Below, piece after piece: positions 34,722 through 42,808 of a DNA stretch of 55,714 nucleotides. The translations under genes were made by a program, and so were the position numbers. Within the stretch, counting starts at the first letter, position 1, and every line of letters begins with the position of its first letter. The DNA is taken from contig JAFQFP010000028.1 of the NCBI GenBank assembly GCA_017398625.1, positions 1 through 55,714 of the forward strand, written 5' to 3'. A model generated the notes under the pieces. It saw only the letters and a program-made list of their open reading frames with translations. It searched no databases and was not told the origin of the DNA. This stretch comes from Oscillospiraceae bacterium (GTDB taxonomy: Bacteria > Bacillota > Clostridia > Oscillospirales > Oscillospiraceae).

Positions 34722-35150
34722 TCACATCTCCTCCTTCCACTGGCAGGTGTGCTGCTCCATTTTTTGCAGCATACAAAGCAGGAGCGCTCTTTCTTCCTCT
34801 GTCAGATCCTGTGTCAGCCGATCCTCCCAATGGGTCAGGATCCGTGTCAGCTCCGGGAGCAGGGCTATCGCCTTTTCCGTGGGATACAGCCGCATGATCC
34901 GTTTATCCTCTTGGCAGGCGCATCGGGTAATGTAGCCCTCTTCCTCCAGAAACGCCACCTGCCGGGCAATACTGCTCTTGTCCGTCTGACGCTGACGGGC
35001 AAGGCTGTCCTGAGAAATGCCGCTTTGCCAGCAGATCAGCGAAAGATCCATGGCATGGCAGCTTTTCAGCCCGTAGGGCAGCACCCGGTTTGTCAGATAC
35101 TGTCCCCGGCTGCGGGAAAGATCGGTGATCAGCTGGGTGATTTGATACAT
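34722..35150 (-). CDS. MarR-family transcriptional regulator
   Basis: A 142-residue winged-helix regulator. The DNA-binding part reads SGISQDSLARQRQTDKSSIARQVAFLEEEGYI, followed by the wing CQEDKRIMRLYPTEK. I set the start at the ATG at 35150, 6 nt after AGGAGG; an ATG two codons earlier overlaps that site. It heads the operon with the two ABC genes. A 35-base dyad right at its promoter suggests self-repression. Confidence 0.9.
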   Translation of the reverse strand: MYQITQLITDLSRSRGQYLTNRVLPYGLKSCHAMDLSLICWQSGISQDSLARQRQTDKSSIARQVAFLEEEGYITRCACQEDKRIMRLYPTEKAIALLPELTRILTHWEDRLTQDLTEEERALLLCMLQKMEQHTCQWKEEM

Positions 35151-35163
35151 AAGCATCCTCCTG

Positions 35164-35198
35164 ATAGTTGCAAACGCAACTGTTGCATTTGCAACTAT
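35164..35198. promoter_or_regulatory. MarR operator dyad
   Basis: ATAGTTGCAAA ... TTTGCAACTAT perfect outer arms, plus inner GCAAC-t-GTTGC. It lies between the -10 box and the ribosome site of the regulator gene. Confidence 0.85.
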
Positions 35199-35225
35199 TT
35201 TACGCAGCCCTAATCGGGATGTCAA
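35197..35225 (-). promoter_or_regulatory. Promoter of the marR-ABC operon
   Basis: Leftward TTGACA (35225-35220), 17-bp spacer, TAAAAT (35202-35197); the -10 touches the operator. Confidence 0.88.
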
Positions 35226-35254
35226 CACTTTTTTAATAATGCGATCTCGTTAAC

Positions 35255-35298
35255 AACCCACCGGACTGTCGCATTTGGATGGGTTCGAGTCCGTTATC
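35255..35298 (+). other. tRNA T-arm-like fragment
   Basis: GGTTCGAGTCCGTTATC (35282-35298) equals 17 bases of the 3' half of tRNA-Val (44676-44692, opposite orientation). The rest of a cloverleaf is missing. Just upstream, AACCCA (35255) and CGGACT (35262) can pair with TGGGTT and AGTCCG in crossed order, like a small pseudoknot. It is probably a relic of an integration site. Confidence 0.45.
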
Positions 35299-35311
35299 TA
35301 TCAAAAAGGAA

Positions 35312-35349
35312 AACCTCCCCATTGATCGGGGAGGTTGATCGGGGAGGTT
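35312..35349 (-). terminator. Hairpin with a duplicated right arm
   Basis: AACCTCCCC-attgat-CGGGGAGGTT, with the right arm repeated as GATCGGGGAGGTT. It lies just beyond the SHOCT remnant. Confidence 0.7.
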
Positions 35350-35357
35350 AAAGTTGA

Positions 35358-35426
35358 TTACATATCCAAATACTCTTTTTTCTTAGTGTCAAATTCCTCT
35401 TGAGTAATTGCAAGTCCTTTGCTACC
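35358..35426 (-). pseudogene. Remnant of a SHOCT-domain gene
   Basis: Reading leftward, a stop codon (35429-35427) is followed by GSKGLAITQEEFDTKKKEYL-DM and a stop. This matches the C-terminal half of SHOCT motifs (..GIITQEEFDAKKK..). No start or upstream domain survives, so it is a gene fragment. Confidence 0.6.
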
Positions 35427-35502
35427 TCAAGCATAATGCTTTCTGCTATTATAGATCAGCTCCTTCTAAACAAGGATAGCACAAATCAGTAGGTTTGTCA
35501 TT

Positions 35503-35668
35503 AGCTAAATTACTTCGTAGCGAAATTGCTCGCTATGCTCGCAGCTAAATTATTGCTTCGCAATAGCTAAATTAAATTCGGCTATATAGCTGGGCGAAGC
35601 CCAATTTAGCTCCGTTAGGAATTTAGCTGCCAATAGGCAATTTAGCTCGGCGCATGCCGAATTTAGCT
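35503..35668. repeat. Array of AATTTAGCT / AGCTAAATT units with palindromic spacers
   Basis: AGCTAAATT at 35503, 35543 and 35565, with a variant AGCGAAATT at 35519. The inverse AATTTAGCT is at 35603, 35620, 35639 and 35660. Most spacers are small palindromes: AC-TTC-GT, ATTGC-TTC-GCAAT, GGGC-GAA-GCCC, CC-GTTA-GG, GCC-AATA-GGC and CGGC-GCAT-GCCG. The left and right halves can also pair with each other. Confidence 0.9.
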
Positions 35669-35708
35669 GAAAAGACCGTAATTGTGGTGTCACAATTACG
35701 GTCTTTTC
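35669..35708. terminator. Perfect 18-bp hairpin abutting the array
   Basis: GAAAAGACCGTAATTGTG-gtgt-CACAATTACGGTCTTTTC. It resembles the tRNA-Val terminator, sharing CACAATTACGGT. Confidence 0.8.
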
Positions 35709-35777
35709 ATGTGTAATAACCCTAATTTTGAAATATTGCGACTCCCGGGGGTCGTTTTTCTGCGTAGAGCTCTATGG

Positions 35778-36056
35778 TCATATTCCCTGTCCTTCCAACA
35801 GCTCGTTTTGCCGAAGCTGATCAATAAATGCCGTGACGGAGGGCCTTGCGGTTTCCTCCGAAATGCCGAAATGGTCGGCAACTTGGGCAAGGAGCGCATC
35901 GAAGGTGATATCGCCAGTGCTTAGTATTTTGAAGATCATCTCACCGCTGGAATTGAGCTTGATCATACCTTTGAACTGCTCGCTGTCCGCTCCTACAGCA
36001 ATAGCAACAGCCTGTCCGGCCACATTTCGGACAACGAAATTGTATCTTAGCTTCAC
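35778..36056 (-). CDS. PqqD-family protein (RiPP recognition element-like)
   Basis: A 92-residue PqqD-like protein: N-terminal strands (KLRYNFVVRNVAGQAVAIAVG), then LNSSGEMIFKIL and a winged-helix-like tail (FDALLAQVADHFGISEETA). PqqD domains bind leader peptides of ribosomally made modified peptides. It begins with GTG overlapping the stop of the HprK-like gene by one base and is the last gene of the pair. No radical-SAM enzyme, cyclase or protease is adjacent, so its peptide partner is not certain. Confidence 0.85.
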   Translation of the reverse strand: MKLRYNFVVRNVAGQAVAIAVGADSEQFKGMIKLNSSGEMIFKILSTGDITFDALLAQVADHFGISEETARPSVTAFIDQLRQNELLEGQGI

Positions 36057-36769
36057 TAAATCTCTCCTATGATCGTTCCGTAGGCAATGATGGCGGCTTC
36101 CTCGGATATATTGCAGCGGATGACCCAGACATTACATACCGACAGCATCCGGTCCGTTAGCTCAAGGGTCTTTTCGGCTGCGGCAGGGTCTGACGGGAGC
36201 AAAAGCTGCTGCATCAGTGCATTGAGCCTTTCCACCGGTTCAACCCGGAATACGGAATTATCCGGGCTTCGCTCGATAAAGCAAATATCCGTAAGGGGTA
36301 CCCGGTCATTGCTTTGCAGCTTCTCTTTGCCTGCCCATGGTGTGCCGTAAGCGAAGGGAACGTCATCGAAAAAACGCAGGATGGGCTTATCGCCGTTGAT
36401 GATCCGCACCTGCTCTCCGTACACCTGCTTCCAAAGCATGGTATGGGTGGTCTTGCCTACACCGCTTCGTGCAAAAAATGCGATGCCCCTGCCACAGCAG
36501 GATATTACCGAGCCGTGCATCAGCATGGCATCGTGCAGGGGAAGCTCTATGCACAATTTCCGGTAGGCACATACGCTTTCCAAATACCCGGCAGGATACC
36601 GGATATCGGGTGTCATATTTTGCTCCGCGCGGATATCCTCCTCGGTCACACGAACCGTAAAATCAGCCGGGGCGGTGCCGCTATATTGATATTCCACACA
36701 TTGTCTTGTGAGGAAGTCATATTTATTTTCGATGTCTACTACAAAATCTGCCAGTGAATACAGCGCCAT
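36056..36769 (-). CDS. HPr kinase-like P-loop protein (PqqD partner)
   Basis: A 237-residue protein. The P-loop is FFARSGVGKTTHTMLWKQ at about residue 98, preceded by LMHGSVISCCGRG as in HprK-type folds, and followed by IINGDKPIL and YGTPWAGKEK. It lacks the N-terminal domain of true HPr kinase. Such HprK-like proteins often accompany PqqD proteins and, in lasso-peptide clusters such as paeninodin, phosphorylate the precursor; that role here is inference. It is coupled to pqqD (1-base overlap) and separated from the lipoprotein gene by a terminator. Confidence 0.8.
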   Translation of the reverse strand: MALYSLADFVVDIENKYDFLTRQCVEYQYSGTAPADFTVRVTEEDIRAEQNMTPDIRYPAGYLESVCAYRKLCIELPLHDAMLMHGSVISCCGRGIAFFARSGVGKTTHTMLWKQVYGEQVRIINGDKPILRFFDDVPFAYGTPWAGKEKLQSNDRVPLTDICFIERSPDNSVFRVEPVERLNALMQQLLLPSDPAAAEKTLELTDRMLSVCNVWVIRCNISEEAAIIAYGTIIGEI

Positions 36770-36802
36770 ATCCAGTATCCTTCCGAGATTGGTTTATCAC
36801 AT

Positions 36803-36840
36803 AAAGGGCGGTGGCGGTCCTGTTCCGTCACCGCCCTTTT
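36803..36840 (-). terminator. Terminator after the lipoprotein gene
   Basis: AAAGGGCGGTG ... CACCGCCCTTT stem between the lipoprotein stop (36866) and the HprK-like start (36769). Confidence 0.8.
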
Positions 36841-36865
36841 GGGTTAAGGGGTGGTTGCTATTTTC

Positions 36866-37282
36866 TCAACCAACAGGCACCGGGGGCAGCTCATCATCGT
36901 CAAAGCCGGGTGGATCGGTAGATTCTGTCGGCTCCGTTGTTTCGGGAGGCTGTGTGCCTTCTGTCGGTTCCGTCGTTTCAGGAGGCTGTGTGCCCTCAGT
37001 TTGCTTCGTTGTTTCGGGAGGCTTCGTTCCCTCGGCAGGCTTCGTACCTTCCGTCGGCTGGGTGGTTTCAGGGGCAGTGGCTTCTTCCGCAGGCTGTGTC
37101 ACAGGCTTTGTTTGCTGGGGAATGACGACAGGTGGAAGCTCTCCTTCCTCCAGCCCATCGGTAGCCTCTGTTACAGGCTGTGTGGTGGTCGGAGAGGCAT
37201 CCTCTGATGGCTGCTTGCCGCAGCCGGTCAGAAGCAATACCAAAAGCAGAACACACAGAGCCAGCTTAACATACTGTTTCAT
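36866..37282 (-). CDS. Pro/Thr/Glu-rich lipoprotein with ELPPV motifs
   Basis: A 138-residue lipoprotein. The signal ends in the lipobox LLTGC (Cys about residue 21). The mature part is nearly all low-complexity: imperfect repeats such as TEGTQPPETTEP. It begins with EEGELPPVVIP and ends with DDDELPPVPVG; the same core occurs at the end of the 40-residue peptide encoded 9 nt upstream. The function is unknown. The ribosome site is weak, so translation may depend on the upstream genes. Confidence 0.75.
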   Translation of the reverse strand: MKQYVKLALCVLLLVLLLTGCGKQPSEDASPTTTQPVTEATDGLEEGELPPVVIPQQTKPVTQPAEEATAPETTQPTEGTKPAEGTKPPETTKQTEGTQPPETTEPTEGTQPPETTEPTESTDPPGFDDDELPPVPVG

Positions 37283-37291
37283 TGCGTTTGA

Positions 37292-37414
37292 TCATCCAAT
37301 TACGACGGGAGGCAGCTCGTCCTCATCCAGACCACCGCCGTCGCTGGCGGTAATGATATCCATTGTCTCGAAGCTGATAATCTTCAGTTCCGGTTCCAAA
37401 AATTTTTCTTTCAT
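37292..37414 (-). CDS. 40-residue peptide, possible modified-peptide precursor
   Basis: A small ORF with GAGGAG eight bases before its ATG (37414); that site lies in the last codons of the giant surface-protein gene, 2 nt upstream. The product starts MKEKFLEPELKIISFET and ends GGGLDEDELPPVVIG. Peptides of this build (a KP/EP-EL-I leader followed by a Gly-rich acidic tail) are frequent in Clostridia and often lie next to PqqD or HprK genes. The terminal ELPPVV recurs in the following lipoprotein. It could be a precursor, a signal or a structural peptide; the call as a real gene rests on the ribosome site and operon position. Confidence 0.6.
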   Translation of the reverse strand: MKEKFLEPELKIISFETMDIITASDGGGLDEDELPPVVIG

Positions 37415-37416
37415 AA

Positions 37417-40400
37417 TCATTTCTCCTCAAAGTAATTGTTAGCTGCCTGATTGTACAGGTACAAGGAGGCGACCAGATTTTTCATATTTTCATCAAAGCT
37501 GCCGGTGGTGTCGTTCTGAACCGCCTGACAGTATGCCATGGGGTTGAAAGAAACTTCGGCGGTGTTGGTGCCATCGTTAATGGTGATGGTCACATCCTCG
37601 TCCAGATCCTTGGCAGAGATACCGACCACGTCCACATAGTACAGACCGCTGCGCTCCTTGACCTCCAGCGTCTGACCGTTGTAGGTTGCGGTGATGCTGC
37701 CGGTGAAGAAGAACCGCAGGGTGGTTTCGGACTTCAGGATCAGAGAAGCGGAGTAGAACTTTGCCAGCTCGGTGCCCTGACCGGCAACGGCACCAATGCC
37801 GGAGATGGTCACATTGGAGTAATCGGGAGCTGCCAGCTCGGCGTTTGCCAGATCGTCGGTGTTGTAGCCGAAGTGGGTCTGAGAAGCGGCACCGTAGTTC
37901 AGCATGGCAGTGATCAGAACCTTGATCTTCTCATTGGTAGATGTTTCGAGGATGTGCTTTGCGTAGGTCTGGACACTGTAGGTATGCTCCTTAGTAGAAC
38001 CTTCCTCATAGAAGAACTGGCTGATAACTTCGTCAGTCATTTCCTTGGCATCCACAGCGCAGGAGAACACATAGTAGGCCTCGCCTTCATACTCGTACTT
38101 CACGCCCTCGCTGACGGGAATCTGGATGATCTCGCCATCTGCCATAGTGAACTGCATATAAGCGGTGCTGTCAGAGAGAACCTCGTCAGACAGGAGCATA
38201 TAGTAGTTCAGAGCGATGTTGCCCTTCAGGCTGATGGACACCATCCGCAGCAGCGCAGGCTGCATCAGCTCGTTACAGCTATCGCAGCGACCGCTGTTGT
38301 CAGCATCGATGTGTTCGCCGCTGACATCGGTGTTGCTATAGACAGTTTCGCCCTTGCAGTCGGTGACCTGATAGACCTTCGCGCCCTTCAGCGCAGGATA
38401 AGCATCCTCACCGATGGTCTGACCCCAGACCAGCTCGGGCTCACTGGTGCCAAGCCAGTCACCGGTTTCGTCGTCCCAGATGTCCTCGCCCACCTGACCT
38501 GCCTGGAGCAGGTATGCCACCTCGCCACTGGCGAACTGGGCAGCGGTCTTGCCGATGGTGCCGTATTCGTCGTCGGTCTCGGAGAGGAAGTAGCAGTTTT
38601 CAATGCTGCCGTAGCCGGAGTACATATAGGCTACAAAGGAATCACTGTAGGCAAAGCAATTGCTGAAGTAGCCTGCGTTGTAGCCGACCATAGTGCCTGT
38701 ATAGGCGTTGCCCCGGACGGTCACGTTCTCAACGACGGCGATATTGGTAGCTGAGACCTCGCCGTAGCCTGCCAATGCGCCCACGTAATGATTGCCGATG
38801 AAGGTGGAGTCGGTGATGGTCAGGTTCTTGACCTCGGGATTATAGCCTACATAGCCGAACAGACCCACATAGTCCCATTCGGGCTGGTTCACATACAGGC
38901 CGGAGATGCTGTGACCCCGACCGTCGAAGCTGCCGGAATAGATATGAGAGAGGCTGCCGATGGGTGTCCACTGGGGAGCACTTTCGGGAACGGCAATGTC
39001 ATTGACCAGCACAGCGGCCACGCTGCCACCCACATTGTTCACATATTCCGCAAACCAGTACAGCTGGCCCGCATTGGCGATCTCGTAATAGTAGCCCTCT
39101 TCGTTGAAGGTGGCTTCCTCACAGCCGCCGCAGTTAGTGCAGAAGCCCTGGACAAATTCATCATGGTCAGGGCAGATGATGGTCAGGGTTGCAGGATATG
39201 CCCACACATAGTAGTTCTCCGTCACATCCTTGCCCTCTGCGTCCACGATCATCAAAGAGCCCTCCTCCACGGAGATGGAGGCGTATTTTGTGGAGCCCTC
39301 ATTCATTTCGGCAATGAGCTTGATGGAAGCAATGCTGTGTCCCTCCAGAAGACCCTCATCCACATCGATCTCCCAGGCGTTCTGATCCAGTGCCTCCAGA
39401 GAGGCTGCCTGCTGGTCGGAAAGACGGATGGTCAGACCCTTGTGGTAGATGGAAATGCTGGTTTCGTAGTTGCCCCAGATATTGTAAATGGGAAGAGTCG
39501 CTTCGGAGACGACGGTGTAGTTATGTCCATCCTCGCCGCCGGTGGTCAGACCCTTTACAGTAACCTGATCGTATTCACCTGCATTGGCAGATGCCACTTC
39601 CACAGAATCGTAGAGGATCTCGATGCTGTCGCCGTCGAGAATGCCCTCTACCTTAAAGCCGCTGGCGCCGTAGGAGGTATCCAGCGTAACATAGGGCGTG
39701 CCGTCGTAGTTTCTGGTCTCTGCTTCCGCACCCAGCAGGGTGATGGGAATGGGAGAGACGGTCACGGTGTCCTCTACAGAGACCTCGCCCACGCTGAGCC
39801 GGACAATGTAAGTGCCTGCATCCGAAGGGGCAGACTTCAGAAGCTCAGGCTCTGCCTCGGGATCATCGCTGCAGCGGAAATACTGAAGCAGGACGCCGGA
39901 AACGGGGGTGGTATCCTCGATGACATAGCGAGCCTCACGGACGCTCCGGTCATAATTCCAGTCTTCGGGCACCTCCATGCTGACAGATGCGCTGTAGGAG
40001 CAGTGCTGGCAGGACTCGGTGATGCGGTTTTCCTCTACGGTATAGGAATAGCTATGTGCCTCTGCAGATGCGACATCGCAGAGCGCGCAGCCCACCGTGT
40101 GGGTTTCCCCGTTGTCGGTGTAGACGAAGTGAAGATCCAAGGTGGGATAATAGTAGGAAATGCCTGAGCAGATATGCCAGTTTTTATATCTATCGTCATT
40201 CTGCTCGTTGACCCAGGCATTGAGCACATCCACCACCGCACCGGTCTCGCCGGAGGCAGCAGCAAACTGCTCTGCGGCAAAGGTGGAGAGCTGAGAGGGG
40301 TTGGAGGACTTGTCATAGGGGATGCCGACGGAGTTTTCGCTTGGACAATAGTAGCAGTTTGTCACAGTGCTGTCATAGACGTTCTCGCCGATCAATTCGC

Positions 40401-42402
40401 CTACATACTCGGTTCCCTCCACAGGACCAAGGTTATAGCAGTTGGTTACGATGCCGTAGTTCTTGCTAAGCAGGCCGCCTACCGTCTTATTGCCTTCCAC
40501 ACTGCCCACATTGTAGCAGTTCTGGAGCAGGCTTTCTCTTGCGTACATACGGCCGGCGATACCGCCGACCCACCAGTCGCCGATGATCCTGCCGCTGTTA
40601 TAGCAGTTGATCATTGCGCTGCCGTCGGCAACGTAGCCGGCGATACCGCCCACACTGGATGCGCCGTTTCCGGACTGGCCGATGCTCTTTATGGTGCTGG
40701 TGTTGTAGCAGTTCTCCACGGTGGAATAAATCACATAACCGGCAATACCGGCAACATTGTATACGGCATTGATCCAGGAATCCACCAGGCCGATATTTTG
40801 GATGGTTGCTCCGTTGATCGCACCGAACAGGCCCACGTCTTCATCCACATAATCATTGAGGTACAGACCGCTGATCGTGTGACCCTGGCCGTCAAACTTG
40901 CCGGAGTACTCCGTGGTGTCTCTGCTGCCGATGGGCACCCATTCTCTGAAGGTCGATTCGTAGAGGTCGGGCATGCCGACGTCGTTGAGCACATTCTCGT
41001 TGACCACAATATCGGCGGTCAGCTTGCCGTTGATGGCGCTGTTGCCGCCGTTGACCTGCTGCGCAAACCAGTAGAGCTGGCCGCCGTTGCTGATCTCGTA
41101 ATAGCCGTCGCCGTCGGAATCCACCGCTGCCTCCACCGTGGGGCAGTAGGGGCAGAAGCCGTTGACCAGCGTGACACTGCTGTCGTGGTTATTGAGATCC
41201 GGCTCGCCGTAGCTGCTCTGGCAGATATCGCAGAAGGCACGGGTGGTGCAGTTGGCCGTGCCGCCGCAGGCGATGCTCTCGCCCTTGAGCCCACTGTTGC
41301 AGACAGGGGGACAGCCCAGAGCGTGGGTGCCATCGCCATTGGGATAATAGCAGGTCAGATGGCTGGGATAGTAGAGCTCAAAATAGCCGATGTATATCTC
41401 TGTGATATCGCCGTCTGCGGTAAATTCTGCAGCGGCATCGCTGCGGGTATAGTAGCCCGCCTCTCCCGTCAGCTGATAGGGGTCGTAGCCGACGGTCAGG
41501 CCGTAGGCGCCGTCCTCGGTGGATACCATCTTGCGGATCAGGATATGGGAGGCACCGCTGACGGCAGAGGTGCCGTGCATGGCATAGATAGAGTAGGCAC
41601 CGGTCAGACCATCCATAACCACGGTGCTGTCCGCGATCTCTATGGTCTTGGCGTGGAGGCCAAGGAGCCAGCTCTTCTCCGTGGTCTTCTCCGCCAAATG
41701 GACGATACTGCCGTTATAAATGCCCACCTTTTGGGTCAGGGTGCCGCCGATGCCGGAGCAGGTGGTGCCAAGGCAGTTTACCACAGCGCCCTCGGTCTGG
41801 CCGATGAGAACGTTGGCACCGGAGATATCGTCATAGTTCGAGGTGCCTCGGACATTGAGGGTCACGCCGTCGATGTAAATGCTGCCGTGAGCGGTCATGC
41901 CGTAGGAAGCGCCATCGGAGGCGTTGACATTGACCGTGCCCTTGCCACTGAAGCGGATATAGTTGGTGTCGACAGTGGAGTTGATGCCCACGCTGCCTGC
42001 GGATGTGCCGGTGATGGTGACATTGGCACCCTCTGCGGCATAGAGGGAGAGGCTTCCGTCGGGCAGATCGATGCCGTTGCCATAGCCGGTGATATTGACC
42101 GTGCCGCTGGCGTGGATATTCAGCGTGCCGCCGGAGCAGTAGATGCCGTTTTCCAGAGAATCTTCTGTGGTGGAGCTGTAGCGGATATCCGCACCGTCCG
42201 TCAGGTACAAGGTGGCGGTCTCTACATCATAGCGCCAGCCTTGGCCGGAGGTGACAGCGCCTGCCACGTACTCCTCCACCACCGCTACGCCGCCCACATA
42301 TAAGTATCTTGGCAGAGTCGCCGCATCAGCGGCATAGCCTACCATCGGCAGCAAAGCCAACAGTATGGCAAAGGAAAGAACCAAGCACAATACTTTTTTC
42401 AT
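37417..42402 (-). CDS. Giant secreted protein with beta-helix, GLUG and YDG-type domains
   Basis: A 1661-residue exported protein. Signal peptide at residues 1-24. Residues 30-300 form a beta-helix-like domain of TLNIHASGTVNITGYG type. Cys-rich linkers follow, then GLUG motifs at about 440-690 (VGGIAGYVADGSAMINCYN...), a section with YDGTPYVTLDTS at about 870-975 (YDG-like), more GLUG-like repeats at about 1100-1280, and from about 1384 a C-terminal domain related to that of the two other secreted proteins (KEMTDEV ... LNYGAASQTHFGYNTDDLAN). GLUG repeats are known in adhesins and IgA-protease-like proteins. No LPXTG is visible. AGGAGG precedes the start. The small peptide and lipoprotein genes follow without a gap. 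Confidence 0.88.
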   Translation of the reverse strand: MKKVLCLVLSFAILLALLPMVGYAADAATLPRYLYVGGVAVVEEYVAGAVTSGQGWRYDVETATLYLTDGADIRYSSTTEDSLENGIYCSGGTLNIHASGTVNITGYGNGIDLPDGSLSLYAAEGANVTITGTSAGSVGINSTVDTNYIRFSGKGTVNVNASDGASYGMTAHGSIYIDGVTLNVRGTSNYDDISGANVLIGQTEGAVVNCLGTTCSGIGGTLTQKVGIYNGSIVHLAEKTTEKSWLLGLHAKTIEIADSTVVMDGLTGAYSIYAMHGTSAVSGASHILIRKMVSTEDGAYGLTVGYDPYQLTGEAGYYTRSDAAAEFTADGDITEIYIGYFELYYPSHLTCYYPNGDGTHALGCPPVCNSGLKGESIACGGTANCTTRAFCDICQSSYGEPDLNNHDSSVTLVNGFCPYCPTVEAAVDSDGDGYYEISNGGQLYWFAQQVNGGNSAINGKLTADIVVNENVLNDVGMPDLYESTFREWVPIGSRDTTEYSGKFDGQGHTISGLYLNDYVDEDVGLFGAINGATIQNIGLVDSWINAVYNVAGIAGYVIYSTVENCYNTSTIKSIGQSGNGASSVGGIAGYVADGSAMINCYNSGRIIGDWWVGGIAGRMYARESLLQNCYNVGSVEGNKTVGGLLSKNYGIVTNCYNLGPVEGTEYVGELIGENVYDSTVTNCYYCPSENSVGIPYDKSSNPSQLSTFAAEQFAAASGETGAVVDVLNAWVNEQNDDRYKNWHICSGISYYYPTLDLHFVYTDNGETHTVGCALCDVASAEAHSYSYTVEENRITESCQHCSYSASVSMEVPEDWNYDRSVREARYVIEDTTPVSGVLLQYFRCSDDPEAEPELLKSAPSDAGTYIVRLSVGEVSVEDTVTVSPIPITLLGAEAETRNYDGTPYVTLDTSYGASGFKVEGILDGDSIEILYDSVEVASANAGEYDQVTVKGLTTGGEDGHNYTVVSEATLPIYNIWGNYETSISIYHKGLTIRLSDQQAASLEALDQNAWEIDVDEGLLEGHSIASIKLIAEMNEGSTKYASISVEEGSLMIVDAEGKDVTENYYVWAYPATLTIICPDHDEFVQGFCTNCGGCEEATFNEEGYYYEIANAGQLYWFAEYVNNVGGSVAAVLVNDIAVPESAPQWTPIGSLSHIYSGSFDGRGHSISGLYVNQPEWDYVGLFGYVGYNPEVKNLTITDSTFIGNHYVGALAGYGEVSATNIAVVENVTVRGNAYTGTMVGYNAGYFSNCFAYSDSFVAYMYSGYGSIENCYFLSETDDEYGTIGKTAAQFASGEVAYLLQAGQVGEDIWDDETGDWLGTSEPELVWGQTIGEDAYPALKGAKVYQVTDCKGETVYSNTDVSGEHIDADNSGRCDSCNELMQPALLRMVSISLKGNIALNYYMLLSDEVLSDSTAYMQFTMADGEIIQIPVSEGVKYEYEGEAYYVFSCAVDAKEMTDEVISQFFYEEGSTKEHTYSVQTYAKHILETSTNEKIKVLITAMLNYGAASQTHFGYNTDDLANAELAAPDYSNVTISGIGAVAGQGTELAKFYSASLILKSETTLRFFFTGSITATYNGQTLEVKERSGLYYVDVVGISAKDLDEDVTITINDGTNTAEVSFNPMAYCQAVQNDTTGSFDENMKNLVASLYLYNQAANNYFEEK

Positions 42403-42808
42403 AAACCTTCCTCCTATGACACAAAAATCTCTCTTTTAATATTTTAGTGTAACGATTCAGTAGCCCTTAATTTGAGTTCTAAAATATGCGGGTATCTTCG
42501 CCAAAAGCGTTATGATATCAGAAATTCTTGCGTCAATTGTTTGTGGAAGATACCTCGACTGAATAGTTACATTTTAGCATAAAAAGGGGGCACATTGCAA
42601 TAGAAACACAGCAAGTTTTTTTACAAGAGATTTGCAAGCAGGTGTCGCGAAAAATAAACACGGAAGCCCGCCCACACCTTAGGAGAAGGGTACGCTCCGC
42701 CCAAAACCGACCGGTCACAAGCGCACCTCCGCTCCACACCGCAGGGCAAACTGACCCCAGCGCACCTTGTCGCGTAAGCAACAATTACTGACAAATCTCT
42801 ACCCCACC
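42403..42808. other. Intergenic stretch, mostly without recognisable content
   Basis: Contains the leader of the giant gene (AGGAGG, AT-rich promoter region) and a third copy of CTAAAATATGCG (42479-42490), the core of the right inverted end of the defence island. The rest (42560-42800) shows no convincing gene; an 83-codon leftward frame at 42533-42784 lacks family features. Confidence 0.5.

Noticed and set aside
35503-35668. CRISPR or simple inverted repeat
   Set aside because: Units are 9 bases, occur in both orientations, and spacers are palindromes.
35778-37414. Lasso-peptide cluster
   Set aside because: PqqD and HprK-like genes are present but no asparagine-synthetase-like cyclase or B2 protease is in the window.
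36708-37442. Ser/Gly/Val-rich rightward frame
   Set aside because: Antisense shadow of the lipoprotein repeats.
42533-42784. 83-codon leftward frame
   Set aside because: No ribosome site, no family features, cysteine-rich random composition.
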